Source: Blasia pusilla
Taxonomy: Eukaryota; Marchantiophyta; Marchantiopsida; Blasiales
Direction of reading: 5' to 3'
DNA: 64,000 nt
Assembly: GCA_050084515.1 (NCBI GenBank)
Contig: CM114271.1
Span: forward strand, 57,598,001-57,662,000
Of the stretch, positions 46,235-58,046 are shown piece after piece. Made by a program: the position numbers and the translations under genes. A model generated the notes under the pieces. That model was not told the origin of the DNA. It worked only from the letters and a program-made list of their open reading frames with translations, and did no database searches. Each line of letters begins with the position of its first letter. Positions within the stretch are counted from its first letter, which is position 1.

Positions 46235-49200
46235 AGGTACCCCAACCAGGGTCCGGGGAGTTTTTTTCGTGACAACCGGTACATTACCGGTCTCTACAAA
46301 CCCGAGCGGAAATTTTCAAAGTTCTTTTCATTCCAATCGATTAAACAGATACAAATACAAAGGACAACCTCCAAGAACCCTCGATTTTTGGCCGGTAGTT
46401 TGACGACATGACTCTACAAAATTCTCAAATTCTACTAGACCAACTCAACAGGTAACGTCGGTTTTCCTGAGGTTTACATTACATGAGGAGAATTCCGTAC
46501 CGACCATCATTTGGACCCTCAGAGGGTCGCACTTGCACCGGCGCGTATTTCTAAAAGTGGCACTTCTAGGGGACGTCGAACTACTAATATCCCCGCAGGG
46601 GACAAAAAGCTTGCCGTTTCCGTTAGTACGGAGGGACTGGATTCTCTTTTTCTTGTACGGTAGGACTGAATTTTGTGGGAGTAATGCTGCAGCGGATTCC
46701 TTTGCACGGTCGGAACATGTCTGGAAGTACGAAGAATTTGTCCTACAGCAGGGAGGAATGTCGTTTGCAAGGAACTCGAAGGAAGATCTTCCTTCCCGAA
46801 GGGGGGGGACTCGAGCAGAAAAGATCATACGACTCCTGAAAAGCAGTCCGTGCGTTTCAGGAGCCCGGACTTCCTTGCTAAGGAGTTTTTACCAGGGCAG
46901 TGGATACGCAGGGGCCCAGATCCAGCCAATCTCCCCCGATAGTCGGTGAGATCAGTTTGTTTTCCTTTTAGGGTTTCTTTCCCGGGTTCGAAGTTCGTAT
47001 ACTTGTCTCCTTTCGTCGAATACCACGTTGCCGATAGCCGGGAACATAGAGCGTCCAACGCGTATAACTAATCGCCGGTTGGCCCGGTTCCCGGTCACTT
47101 CGTCACAATGCAAAATCCTGAACGCCTTCTACTTACCCCTCCAGAATGCCCTGTCATGTTACTCCACGTGGAGTGTGCCCACATTCTTGGCAGCCGAGGC
47201 GTTTCCACACATCAAGGAAAACCTGAAACGTCGACGCGTGTGGGCTTTCACATGTAATAACTATTTCGGATTCTGCCGAGGAACCGCTGATGATTGGGCA
47301 AAATCCCGGCCGCCCACACTGATTATTACTGCTTTATTAAGAAACGACCTGGAATCAACGTGCGGCCAATACCCCCGGGGAACCATCTGTCAACTTGTCC
47401 CGCGGCTCGTTTCGGGCGAGGTACCGTCCTTAGTGAACCACAGCAGCGAAGGCCTTCGTCGTAGCTTGGGCGTTCGGGATATGCTTCGGGCCACTCGAAC
47501 TTACGGTAAAAGGTTGGCGAGACTTTCTGAATATGGAAGGCATTCAAAGGTATTTATTATTTATTATATTAATGAGTTGCGAAAGCTCGCTTACATGAGG
47601 GGAGGCGTCACTGTATCACCTGCAAGGATATCCGCCTTAATGTTATTTATTCACTGTCTACTAAATCGCTCCAGGATAATAATGGGTTATATTATTTTAT
47701 TTATTCCATTGTGTACATGCTATGGTCCGTCGATAGAGCCTGTGCTCCTGGGACTGACTTGCTTTCCCGTTTCGTTTCATCCTCACATCCCGTTCTGGTA
47801 TACCTACAACAGCATCGCTACACATTCCGTGGAAGATTATTAAGAATATACCCGAGCATTTCGTCCGGGTGCACTATCATAATCATATTTTGTGGACATA
47901 TCACGTCATATATGGTATATTTCTACGTGGTCTGAGCTGTTCCCCTTTGTTTGGGAAAGGCAGTCGATTAAAAAATATAAAATTTGGTTTAAAAAACAAC
48001 GTGAGGGAGTTTTCAAACGAGAAATCACAAATCGCTTACTCGAGGCGAGACCAGGTAGAATCGGTCTAAAATTACCAATTAATTATTTAAGATAAATTGC
48101 TTACCAATTGTATTAAAAATTCTGAAAAAAAATCACTTTGAGTAGGAAAAATATGATCTCTTAGGCTCCTATTAGAGAGCATACTTTAAATCTTCCAAAC
48201 ACTTGTAATGTACAAAGTTTGAATACGTCACAAACAATCAGTGGAAAATAGTGCTTGTCATGGAGAGGGCTTGCACTCCCTTGTGTGATTAATTAAGTAG
48301 ACAACTCCAAGGAATGCCGAAACAACTAATCCTAAGTAGGTGCCCTTTCTCACTTTATTCGGTGCAAGTGATGTAATGCTTATGGAAACAAACTAGCCGA
48401 CATGCAATCAAGAAATTTTTGCATTGTGAGTCTAAGATTCAATCCATAAGTAAGTTTGATCACCTAAATTGAGACTTGGAGTCTTACAAGTCTAAGCTAG
48501 AAGTCTTAGAAATCTTATGGAAAGTTACATGAAAGCCCAATGAGCATCTCATATAATACTTGCAGGAAATCGTTAGTGTCGAAAAAGAAGAAATGTGGAT
48601 GCAACACTCTCATAATTACAAGTAGAAAGAAGATTTGAAAACTTTAAAAGGAGGGAATGTAGAAGGTGGAATTTTGTCACCGGATTTTTCATCCAAAGCA
48701 CCAACAATGTCGTTGACACATCTCCAACCGCCAAAGAAATTTGGTAAAACAAAGACAAGTATTATAATATCTTGAGTTAAATTGGTAAGATATGGAGACT
48801 TACCCATCATGAATGGAAAAGTTTTTATAATCTAAAAGTGGCCGAATAGCAAGAACTCTTCCGAAGTGATTTGGAATGATAAGTTAGGAGAGACTAATTT
48901 AAAAACATGTTTTGGAAGAGCAAATAGGAGTTTTTTGGGGGAGATCAAAGATGGATTGACAAGCCTCCGAGGAGACTCTTCCAAAAAACCATTCTTCGTA
49001 TGAAAATTAGAAACACCGAGCGTGGGAGGAGATGGTGAATGACAAGGGTGTAAGAATTTGCTGCTGAAAACCAGAGGAAGTTGTTTTGAAACTTCAAGCT
49101 TTCAAGGAGTTGAGTTCTATTTGTGAAAGCAAAGAGATTGAGAGAGCTCGGGAAAGTTGGGAGTATTTTTCCATCTTTCATAAGTTTAATCTCGCTGGAA

Positions 49201-50130
49201 TCGTTTAGAGAACACTCGGAAAGTGCAATCCAATGCACAGGTTATGAAGGAAAAAATATTCCCGCGCCTCGAACGTCTTTTCATGGTCGGCTAAAAACTT
49301 CGTTCGAAGAAAGAGAAAAAGGAGAAAAAAGACGAAGGAGAAAGAGGTCTCTTGTGTCAAAATGCCTTCCTAAAACACTTCATGCGGCACGAGTCCTATG
49401 GTGAACATAAACTTCAATAAAACGCTCGATGGAAAACCATCGGAGATACAAAGGAGGGGGGGAACATAAAAGCAGGACGAGTGGGTTTTCTCATCCGATC
49501 ACTAAAAGCAACACTCCAACGACGAAAAAGGCGGATTCCACTCCTTGCGGAACGAATAGAATGTCCTTCAATGTGGAAAGTACGAAGCAACGTAAGCATC
49601 ATATATTCTGCTGTTTCCCAGGGCCCGGGGAGTTTTTCCACGGGAACCGGTACATAGCCGGTCCTCGATAGCCGGGAACGGTAAAACTAGCTTTCGGAGT
49701 TCGAACCACCGGCTTTTCAGATACCTTAGGAGACGGAAACCAGTTTTTTCTTGATCTTAACCGGCTACGATTACTCTTAACCCTACCGTAGACCTTTTCC
49801 CACTCCCCCGATTCGGTGGGAAAGGGTCTACGTACGGTGTAGGTCTCGTATAGGGTTCCCCTGGGAACTCGCTGCATTTATTGCACCGAGCGATTCCCCC
49901 GCTACTCTAAGTCTAAGAGCGAAGGAAGCAATTGGTCAATTTTTACGAGCTGTTTTGTCGCGTTTTGACGACGAGTCCTAAATGGACAGTTCTTACCGTC
50001 TTTGGAAGTTACGAGGTAAGCTGTCATTTCTCTTGGGCCCAACGGCCGCAAGGCAGTGTTTTGGGCCCCCGAGATGCGAGGTTGGCGTCCTAGTACGGTC
50101 TCATCTTGCCTGTGGAAGAACAAGGCATGT
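46235..50130. other. CpG-rich block of unknown identity (~3.9 kb)
   Basis: Clearly different in base composition from its flanks at 46235-47560 and 49250-50130, with a more AT-rich middle (about 47560-49250). A 44-bp imperfect direct repeat starting GGGYCCGGGGAGTTTTT and containing AACCGGTACAT lies at 46250-46293 and again at 49621-49663. GATAGCCGGGAAC occurs at 47033-47045 and 49667-49679. An 18-bp palindrome lies at 46778-46795 and a hairpin at 49785-49840. The longest frame (47028-47843, plus, 271 codons) has no recognisable domain, and no frame shows exon-like structure. It could be a non-autonomous element or a decayed insertion from an unrelated source. Confidence 0.4.
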
Positions 50131-50224
50131 GTCTATAAACAAATAAATAAATTGAAGTCAAACGATTAATTAGTATTGTTGTTATGATGGTGATGTGTCT
50201 ATAAACAAATAAATAAATTGAAGT
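50127..50224. repeat. 32-bp direct repeat flanking 34 bp
   Basis: ATGTGTCTATAAACAAATAA followed by ATAAATTGAAGT occurs identically at 50127-50158 and 50193-50224. The first copy follows CTTGCCTGTGGAAGAACAAGGC at the end of the CpG-rich block. The AATAAATAAAT core resembles LINE tails elsewhere in the window. Confidence 0.9.
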
Positions 50225-50931
50225 ACATGGTGATGAGTAGTAGTAGTAGTACTCTCTGGAAGGAAGAATGCGAGGTCTATTCCGAGGTCGATCTACTCAC
50301 ACACTCGGAGTGCGTCAGACACTACTCGAGCTAGCCCAGCGCTGATTTTAGCATGTTTCAGTATCTGACAATCGCCCTTTTCCTAGCAGTTCACGACTGC
50401 GGAATCTAGCGTCTGCAGAGGCTCTAAGATGCATCCACGCGACGGATTCTGACTTACTACGATCGCTCCCTATCTCTTCCAACTGTCGGTGGGATTCCCA
50501 GTGGTTCCAGAAGATGAGAACATTTACCGTCGCGGATAGTCCGGTGTAGAAGGCGCAGAGGAATCAAAAACTTGGGGTTCCAGACTTCCAGAAAGAATCA
50601 CAGTTGCGATCAGATCGTCGTAAGTTTGTATACGAAAGTGGAGCAGAGCCGCCGAGGACTGTAGAAACTATATACAAGATGCAACTGCGGTAGGGCTTGG
50701 ACTTGACCGAGTGCGCTTGCCATTGAGCAGCGGACCGGTTCCAAATTTCCTGCGAGCTTCAGTGGTTATAAGTAATCCACTCTCATACCGAGCCACGTGA
50801 CTGCACTGCTATCCGGAGCTCTTCGAGTTTCTGCTGCGAGTGGGAGCGCTTGGAACTCGGAGTGCTCTCGAGACAGGAGCGAACAGCATCAGCTCTTGAA
50901 ACACCCGCGGAGGAGGTCCGCACCTTCGGCA

Positions 50932-53900
50932 ATGCCTGTCGATCGATCTTCACTGCTTCACATTGGGATCTTGGATCCCGCCGCTCTGCGGCTGTATTTG
51001 AAAGACGTGGGGTTCTCCATGGTCGAGAAGATGAGTTCGGACAGCTGGGAGTACACTGGTTTCGCCGTGGCCTTGTTCCTGGTGGCTGTGCTTTTCATAG
51101 CTCGAAATTTTAACGAGTGGACCAGTTTTGTACGCCTACAACCAGGAGCTCCTCCCCTACCCCCGGGATCTATGGGCTGGCCAATACTCGGAGAAACTAT
51201 CCAGTTCATGACAGTGGATTTTGCATCCACTTATCGACTCAAATTTCCGAAGTGAGTATTATTCTGTTGGACGCCTTTCTACTTCTTTCCTCCATTCATG
51301 TCTGATCTCAATTCTTAACTCTCCGTCCAACTCGTGCTGCTCGAGACTTCGCTGGCAGAACATGAAAGTCACTTCACAGTGACTTTCATGTTCTGCCAGT
51401 CCAGTGTCGAAGTCTGCGTTTCTCCGTGAGCTTGTACCTAGTGTTTATAAACAAGGCTTCACCATGTGTCGAGCACAACTCAGCGTGTGTCTGTCGTGGA
51501 ATAAGTTTGCATGCTCTCGTGGATGGGTGGATTGGTTTATCCGAGGTGTGAGAGTGTGGGTACGAAATAAATTTATCGGTTTACATGGTCGACGTATTTC
51601 TTGAACTGAAATCATCAGAATCCTCGATCGATTGTAGGTAGCTCGCGAGCTCGCTAGAGTTCTGGCGTAGAATCTGCTTCTGTATTGGTGGAGTGTTGGG
51701 TTTTTAAAGTCCTCGCGGGGTAAGTGCCCGCATCCAACTGATTTGATTAGTTCGAGTTATGGAAGCTGGAGTGGCTGGCTGGCATGCGTTGACAGGTTTG
51801 GGAGAACGTGGAAGACTCACCTCTTCGGGTGCCCCACCATCGTCACGACCACCGCAGAAAGCGCTCGCCAGGTGCTCGGCAAACAATCTGCCTTCGAAGC
51901 CAGTTACCCCAAGACGATGGCGGCGATGATAGGCCCCAAGGGATTGCTATTTCTGAGCGGGACTAAACACACGCGAGTTAGGCGGTTGCTTCAATCAGCA
52001 ATGCTTCCGGACATGCTGCGTACACACGTCGCGTCAATTGAGCGGCTAGTTTTGCTATCGTTAGCAGACTGGGACGGCAAAACTGTCTACATCTTGAAGG
52101 AAGCGCAGAAGGTGGGATCCCATCTCTACCACCTGAAAGTTCAATGTTTCCAAGTCCTCTGCCTCTGCAGCTGTGGTTGTATTTCGGGCTTCGTCCACTG
52201 ACAGTGAGGGCTACGGCGCTGCGCAGTTCTCGTTCAATTGTGTCGTGAAGTTTCTGTATGGAGCGAGGCCATCTGAGGATACGGAGCGCTTTTGGATGGA
52301 GTTTGGATGTCTGGACCAAGCCATCTATTCTCTACCCTTCAATGTTCCTTGGACCGCTTACCACCGTGGTCTCCAGGTGAAAATTCCAACGACGATCATT
52401 GTCAGCTAGCATTTCTCGTTCTTCCTCGTCGTCTGGAATTCCTGAATGTCGTTCGATGAGTATTGATTACGCACTCTTCCACCTCATTCCCTCCGTCCTC
52501 AGAGACCGGAGCTGTCAGTGTATATATATCTATCTGGTCGCGATGCCCGGGAACGTTTCCACCCGAAAAGGGTGTCTGGCAGTCGCAATCGACGAGCGGA
52601 CAGCGTGGATCTCTCTTCGCATCAGAGACCACCGGGCCAGTACGGATTTCGCATAGGAAATCGCTTCTTCGTAGATTTCTAGCGCGCCGTACGATGGATG
52701 CCCCACGGGTCGTACCCTGTAACATTTCAAAGCCGCAGATGCTGCGCAGCTGCAGTACTACAGGAATCTCCAAGAAACTCGTGACCTGATCTAGCCATCT
52801 ATGGTATATCGAAGTCCACGATTTTCACCGATGTGGACTTGGAGATGCTGCAGCCAGCGGCCAGCTTCGCCTCCTCCACCCCGCGCACGGAATGAAACTG
52901 TGAAGCCTCGATCGCATTTCCTCTATGTAGACACGACCGCACTGTCCCTTCGGGACCTCGGAGAATACAATTTGGTGCCTGCGACCGTAAAGTGAAATGC
53001 TGCAGACTGATGATGTACGTACGTCCTCTGCCGTGGACTCTTCCAGGCCAGGTCCCGGATTATCAACCGTCTTCAAAAGATCATAGAGCAAAGGAGATCC
53101 GAATCTGGAATCGTGCGGAATGACGTCCTGGAAGCGATGATCAACTCTCAAGTCGACGGGCTCGACCCCCTCACCAACGAGGAGATTCAGGACAATCTAG
53201 TGACGTTCATGTTCGCTGGGCAAGACACAACTGCATGCGCCTTACACTGGGCCATCTATCACTTGAACGACCGGCCAGATTTGGTGGAGGATCTGCGGGT
53301 AAGCTCGATATTGACCCTCGCCTTTCGATCGAGTTCGGATATTTTCAGTTTGTCTGTGTGTGTTTGTTTGTGCGTGTGCATGGTACGTGACTGTGGATCC
53401 CAACGGTCGTGCGTGTGCGAGCAGGATGAAGCGCAGCGCATTAGGGATGCCAAGAGCCGACCAGACGAGCCTTTGACCTACGCCGAAGTGAAGAGCATGC
53501 AATTGACGCACTGGGTGAGTTGAGACAACACTTCCAGTGTTCGCAGATCCAGATGCTCAATGTCTCCAGCTCTACAGCTCCTCGCATTTCCTCCAGCGGA
53601 GGCCGGAGGATTACATATCATGTCAGTTTTAAGAGTTGGTGTGGTTTTTCAGGTAATGTACGAGAGCGTCCGGCTGAACATCGCAGGTTATGTCTTCCGA
53701 GAGGCGCAGAAGGATGTCGTCTTAGATGGTGAGATTGTGGCGAGACCGCATGCCGAAATCTTCGCCCGTACACTTGCAGAATCCGAATACTAGGCTTTCT
53801 TTCGTGGCGTGTGAACCGATCGTTCGTTCGTTCACTTGTCAGATTCAACTGTCTCATTCATCTGCTGCTTGGAATTTCAGGCTTCACTGTTCCCAAGGGC

Positions 53901-54740
53901 TGGAAAGTGCAGGCGATGACACGATACTTCCACACTGATCCTGTCAACTTCCCCGATCCACTGAAGTTCAACCCCTACCGCTACAAGGTATTATCACTTG
54001 GAATGCTCAATCGTCTACTCAGTTCATGAAAATCACACAATCTAACCTCCGCCAGTAGCCATGGAGAAACCTCATCTCGAATCCGCCAAGGTCCTGCTCA
54101 GACTACAAAGAAGTGATCTTTTCTCTCCATGGGGACGAACATGTTGTGACTGTAGGAAGCTCTCCCCTAAGACTCGGGCTATCATTACATTATAGAATCG
54201 ACTTCACAAGAGCTTGCCCCGAAGGGAGAGGAAGTTCGATGGTCTCGGACGTTGGGGGTGTCACTGGCTATCCGCTGCCTGGATGACCCATGCTCCTGAG
54301 ATGAAAATTGGAATTGTGTAGACTTTGGTAATCGAGGATGCCTCCTGGTCCAGAGGGAGAAGAAGGCGCAATGCGAGCAAAACTTTTCGTACGCAGCATC
54401 CTGATAAGAAAATCCCTCTCGTCATGGAGAGTGCCTAAACTCCAAATTCAGTGGGCTGACTGGAAGATAAATTGAATGTTTCGGTGCCTTAGTTTGTTGC
54501 GCAAACTCGATCTCCTTTGTGGTCTCGTGAAGTCAATCGACGCACCAAAATCGAGGCTCCGTCGCAATTGTAGTGAATTGAACTAACAACTCAACGTTGC
54601 TCTCTTTGTGCACGCCCAGGTACCACCAAAAGCCTCGAGTTTCATGTTATTTGGTTCAGGCGCCAGAATCTGCCCCGGCATGGAGTTCAGCAAACTGGAA
54701 GCCGCTGTATTTCTGCACCATTTCATCTCTAAATACAAGT

Positions 54741-54772
<32 letters not shown>

Positions 54773-55419
54773 ATTTCTAGTGCGATGTACAGCCATCCCA
54801 ATCCCTGTCCGCGCACGAAGCAACTACTTCCATAATCATTGTAAAGAGTCTGCGCTCTTCTTGGCAGGGTGATGGCTCGCACTCCCTCATGTCATCGAGG
54901 GTTGAGTACTCTCATGCAGACTTTCCACAACCATAGATCCGCGTTCACACCGTTCACTCAGGCTTCCGAATCTGCGCTACGTCGCTGATCCACACACACG
55001 ACCTTACGTTTCCAACCTCGCTTGATCTGTCCTCTTTTGCCCCATGAGCGAGCAGACACCCTCTCCAGTGACACGAAATCTCCTCAGCTTCCAAACCGCT
55101 TTGTTTCCTCGCTTGTCTCCATTTCCGCCAGCGCTCGTTCGTCGCACAGAAGCAGCGCACTCGGAAAGGTGGACACTGCCAAGTCGAAGTCGTGTTGACC
55201 GTAATTGCAAGCGGGGCCGCACATCCGAAATCTCGGGAGGGTTTGGGAGAGGACACACGGGAAGGGTTTCTGAATCTTGTGTCTGTGTGTGTTGTGTGTA
55301 GTTTCAAGGTAGCACCGAACCCCAAAAGGAAAGTCGAAATTATTCCCATCGCACACTGGGACGATAATTTGCCTACAATCATCCACAAGCGGCAACAGCG
55401 TTCCGCGAATGCGATCTGA
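50932..55419 (+). CDS. Cytochrome P450, CYP85-clan type, microsomal
   Basis: Nine exons: 50932-51251, 51796-52111, 52227-52376, 53047-53298, 53425-53514, 53653-53728, 53881-53987, 54620-54738, 55302-55419; 515 aa, no internal stop, all introns GT-AG. Residues 41-58 form a membrane anchor, then PPLPPGSMGWPILGE is the proline hinge. AGQDTT (319-324) is the I-helix oxygen-binding motif, ESVR (380-383) the K-helix ExxR, FNPYRY (431-436) the PERF-like region, and FGSGARICPG (448-457) the heme loop with Cys455. Together these support a working ER monooxygenase using NADPH-P450 reductase. Hinge and heme-region sequence resemble clan 85 (CYP85/90/707/716/720: sterol, triterpenoid and hormone oxidation); the substrate cannot be told. 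The ATG at 50932 is chosen; Met30 and Met34 are alternatives. A TATA-like TTATAAGTA lies at 50766. Intron 8 begins with a CT microsatellite. Confidence 0.9.
51352..51399. repeat. Perfect 22-bp fold-back hairpin in P450 intron 1
   Basis: CTGGCAGAACATGAAAGTCA plus CT, loop TCAC, then the exact reverse complement. Outside, GACTTCG (51345-51351) can also pair with CGAAGTC (51408-51414) across a short bulge. No flanking transposon ends are visible. It lies about 100 bp into the 544-bp first intron. Confidence 0.95.
54739..55301 (+). other. P450 intron 8 with a (CT)n tract at its 5' end
   Basis: The donor GTATCT at 54739 runs directly into (CT)13 (54743-54769), placing a microsatellite against the splice site. 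The acceptor is TTGTGTGTAG at 55301. Reading into the following exon gives the family-like tail FKVAPNPKRKVEIIPIAHWD. Confidence 0.8.
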
Positions 55420-56401
55420 TGGAAGCTCTCTTCAATCCAGCGACGCGATCATCATCGGCCCACTTCACATCCACATACACACACCCTTTTAAACAAAAAC
55501 AGAGGCTCTTCCATCGCCGTTCGTTGACGACTTCTTTTTCTTCAAGTTTCCTTGAGCGGTCGGGTACCAAACCATCACAGCGGGAGAAATTGATCAGACA
55601 ATCAGACCGCACACAAATGGAAGAATCATGGAGGATGTTGCCTTAGACACTCATAGACCAAGTCCGAAATTTTTGTTCTCATAAGCTACGCTAGGACTCG
55701 GTGGGAGGGTCACTTTATCTTCTATGTTATAAGGAAAGGGACACCTTCTCGATGTCCACTTCTTTCTCGCAAAATGTAAGTCATTGTACTAAATTTGATT
55801 TGTGAGATATCAACTTTTACATTTTTCATGCCACCTCTTGTGTGCTAGAATTTGGCCGTAGCATATGTGTGGGCCTTCAATCCATAGCATATGTACATAG
55901 TATATTCAGTTCTCATTTTGAACTAATTTTTACTTCTTGATGAAAATGTTACTGTTTTCATGGCATTTCACCATGAGAGGAAAAAATGATATGAATCAAA
56001 AGCACGATCATTTTCACCACTATATTGGTATCACTTGTCGTATTCTCATGCCAACTCTCCAAGTAACACCGAATACTCACTCAACTTATGTCTCATCCAA
56101 GATTGCATCCAAACATGGATTAAATCCCTCTTGAGAATGTCCACTCTATTCCATTTGACCTATATGAATCATCTCCGCATGCCTAATATCACATAACTTG
56201 CTTATTCTTGATAAAAGCCCTTCAGAAATACGCATGGAAAAGTAGCTAGCTCGGAAGGTTTACTCAAAACATTTGCTTACCTACATAAATTTGCTTCAAA
56301 GAGCCTATAGAGAAGTACTAAGGCTAGCTAGGGCTTTCAACTCAAGTTAAATGTGGCAAATCTTTAAACTTGGTAAGTGGCTTCGTAGCGCAATGAATGC
56401 T
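55420..56401. other. Region downstream of the P450 gene
   Basis: The probable 3' UTR is followed by AT-rich DNA. No further exons or repeat ends are recognised. Confidence 0.4.
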
Positions 56402-56615
56402 ATAAGAGGCACCCTACATGCATTTATTGCGCGATCGGGCAGTTTGGACATGGCAGGCAAGAAAGAGAGGAATAATATAAGGAGTCACTTGGGCAAGCAA
56501 GAAACCATAAGAATCACCCTACAAGCATTTATTGCAAGATCGGGTAGTTTGAACACGGGCAGGCAAGAAAGAGAGGACTAACAGAAGGAGTCACTAAGGC
56601 AGGTAAGAAAGAGAG
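56402..56615 (+). repeat. 105-bp tandem repeat, two units, in an open frame
   Basis: Units start ATAAGAGGCACCCTACATGC (56402) and ATAAGAATCACCCTACAAGC (56507). The period is a multiple of three, so a short open frame (56351-56581) carries a repeated peptide AFIARSGSL. No gene context or family is known. GGCAGGCAAGAAAGAGAGG occurs in both units, and a shortened third GGCAGGTAAGAAAGAGAG follows. Confidence 0.7.
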
Positions 56616-56852
56616 ATCTACCGATATGAGTCACTCAACAAATTCGAAACAAGCTCACTACGTCCGTAGGGTGTGATATGTTCCACTAAGTTAACCTAGC
56701 GTTAGGTTTTGGTGCCCTACAAGACGCTTTGGTATTTAGTTATGAAAATATTTTTTATTATCTGCCCATATCTTCGTGCCTGCTCAAGCTGACCCTATGC
56801 GCAATAACTGCATGTACGGTGACTTTTATGTGTTTAATTAAGCTCCATGCAT

Positions 56853-57227
56853 GGTTGCACTGAAACGGACATGCCCAACAAGTCCCCCGCTCAAGTTTTT
56901 TCAGTACCTCAATGGCTCACGTAGGCTCATGACACGAGAACAGGTATGCGCACAGATTAAGGGAGACGGGTAGGAATCAACCCGCATTGGCCTGCCCTAA
57001 GCCTGCAATGACCCGGAACCAATCCCGCACAAGGCCCCTGGGAAGAGCTCTAGGCCTCGCCGTGGGCCTTGTGCGGGCTACAAAACAGATGACGGATTCT
57101 TAGATTGGTGCGGATTGGTCAAGCCTAGATCTACGTTACGGGCGGGGCGAGCTTGAGTGCGGGCTGCGGGTACCCACGCCTGCACGGACATGTCCGTCCT
57201 AGACACAAAATTTTTCCTTGTGCAACC
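56853..57227 (+). mobile_element. Second complete GGTTGCAC-TIR element (375 bp)
   Basis: Starts GGTTGCACTGAAACGGACAT and ends CTTGTGCAACC. Internally it has GGCCTTGTGCGGGC, AGATCTACGTTACGGGC (also in the copy at 43950) and CACGGACATGTCCGTCC, a palindromic word. No coding capacity; target-site duplication unclear. Confidence 0.65.
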
Positions 57228-58046
57228 TTGGCACTAGGGTTTCCGTATCAAGCAAATATGTCCTTCCTTACACATGTTTGCCACAATCTCATGATATAAT
57301 TCAATGGAAATGTAACAAAGTGAAACCATTAAAATAATTGTTGTGTTCAAAATCCCAACTATTACTCCACAACTCATGGCATAAAATAAAGTGTGTCCTC
57401 GTCTTCATTTAAGGAAAAACTACACAAGGACGTCACATTCTCATTAAAATTACCATATAGTAATGGAAAAAAATTTGAGAGTTTATAATTCTTTCTATTT
57501 GTAAATTTCAATATAATTTTGACTATGATATTTTCTTAATATATTTTGAATTATTTTAGACTTATCTCCATGTGAAAATTCACACACTCATAATTTGGCA
57601 ATCATCTTGAATTAGTCTTTAGAGAAATTTCTTCATTCTACAAAATATCACTCAACTTGATCAATTTAAAAATTGAAAACACGTTCCAAAGTAAGATTTT
57701 AAATGCATTGGTATGGATGAACCAGTATGTCGCTAGTTTTTTAAATTTAAAGCCATAAATTTATTTGGACTCCGAAGTTTAGAGAAGATTAATACAGTGA
57801 GTGATTGAAGAACACGACTAATTCGAATCCGATGTGGACATTGTGACAGGAATAATGAGAGCATTAACGCTACCATGGAATCTATTCACATCCATTCGTT
57901 CAAAAATTCACATCCATTCGTTCAAAAATTCATATCCAAAGGTCAAAAATTTTGCAGAGTATCTTGATTTCTGCCGCCTTTGCACTCGGAATCGAGTATT
58001 GTAGGGGCCGTAATAAATTCATATTATTACAAAATGAATGTGACAA
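57228..58046. other. AT-rich spacer
   Basis: No gene is recognised. A 24-bp unit (CACATCCATTCGTTCAAAAATT) is duplicated at about 57887-57930. Confidence 0.4.

Noticed and set aside
47028-47843. 271-codon plus-strand frame in the CpG-rich block
   Set aside because: No recognisable domain, no promoter or splice context. GC-rich DNA yields long frames by chance and several overlapping frames exist on both strands. Kept only as part of the block's description.
48573-49404. Short minus- and plus-strand frames in the AT-rich middle of the 46-50 kb block
   Set aside because: Overlapping, 60-100 codons, hydrophobic or Lys/Arg-rich by composition only, no family resemblance.
50797-50931. Upstream extension of the first P450 exon to 50797
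   Set aside because: The extension begins with GTG, not ATG, and adds a sequence unlike P450 N-termini. The first in-frame ATG is at 50932.
54597-54872. P450 C-terminus reading through the CT repeat (ending in IPIPVRARSNYF)
   Set aside because: The IPIPVRA segment looks superficially like a P450 tail but needs translation through (CT)n and lacks the rest of the family ending. The exon at 55302-55419 gives a full-length, better-matching end in the right phase.
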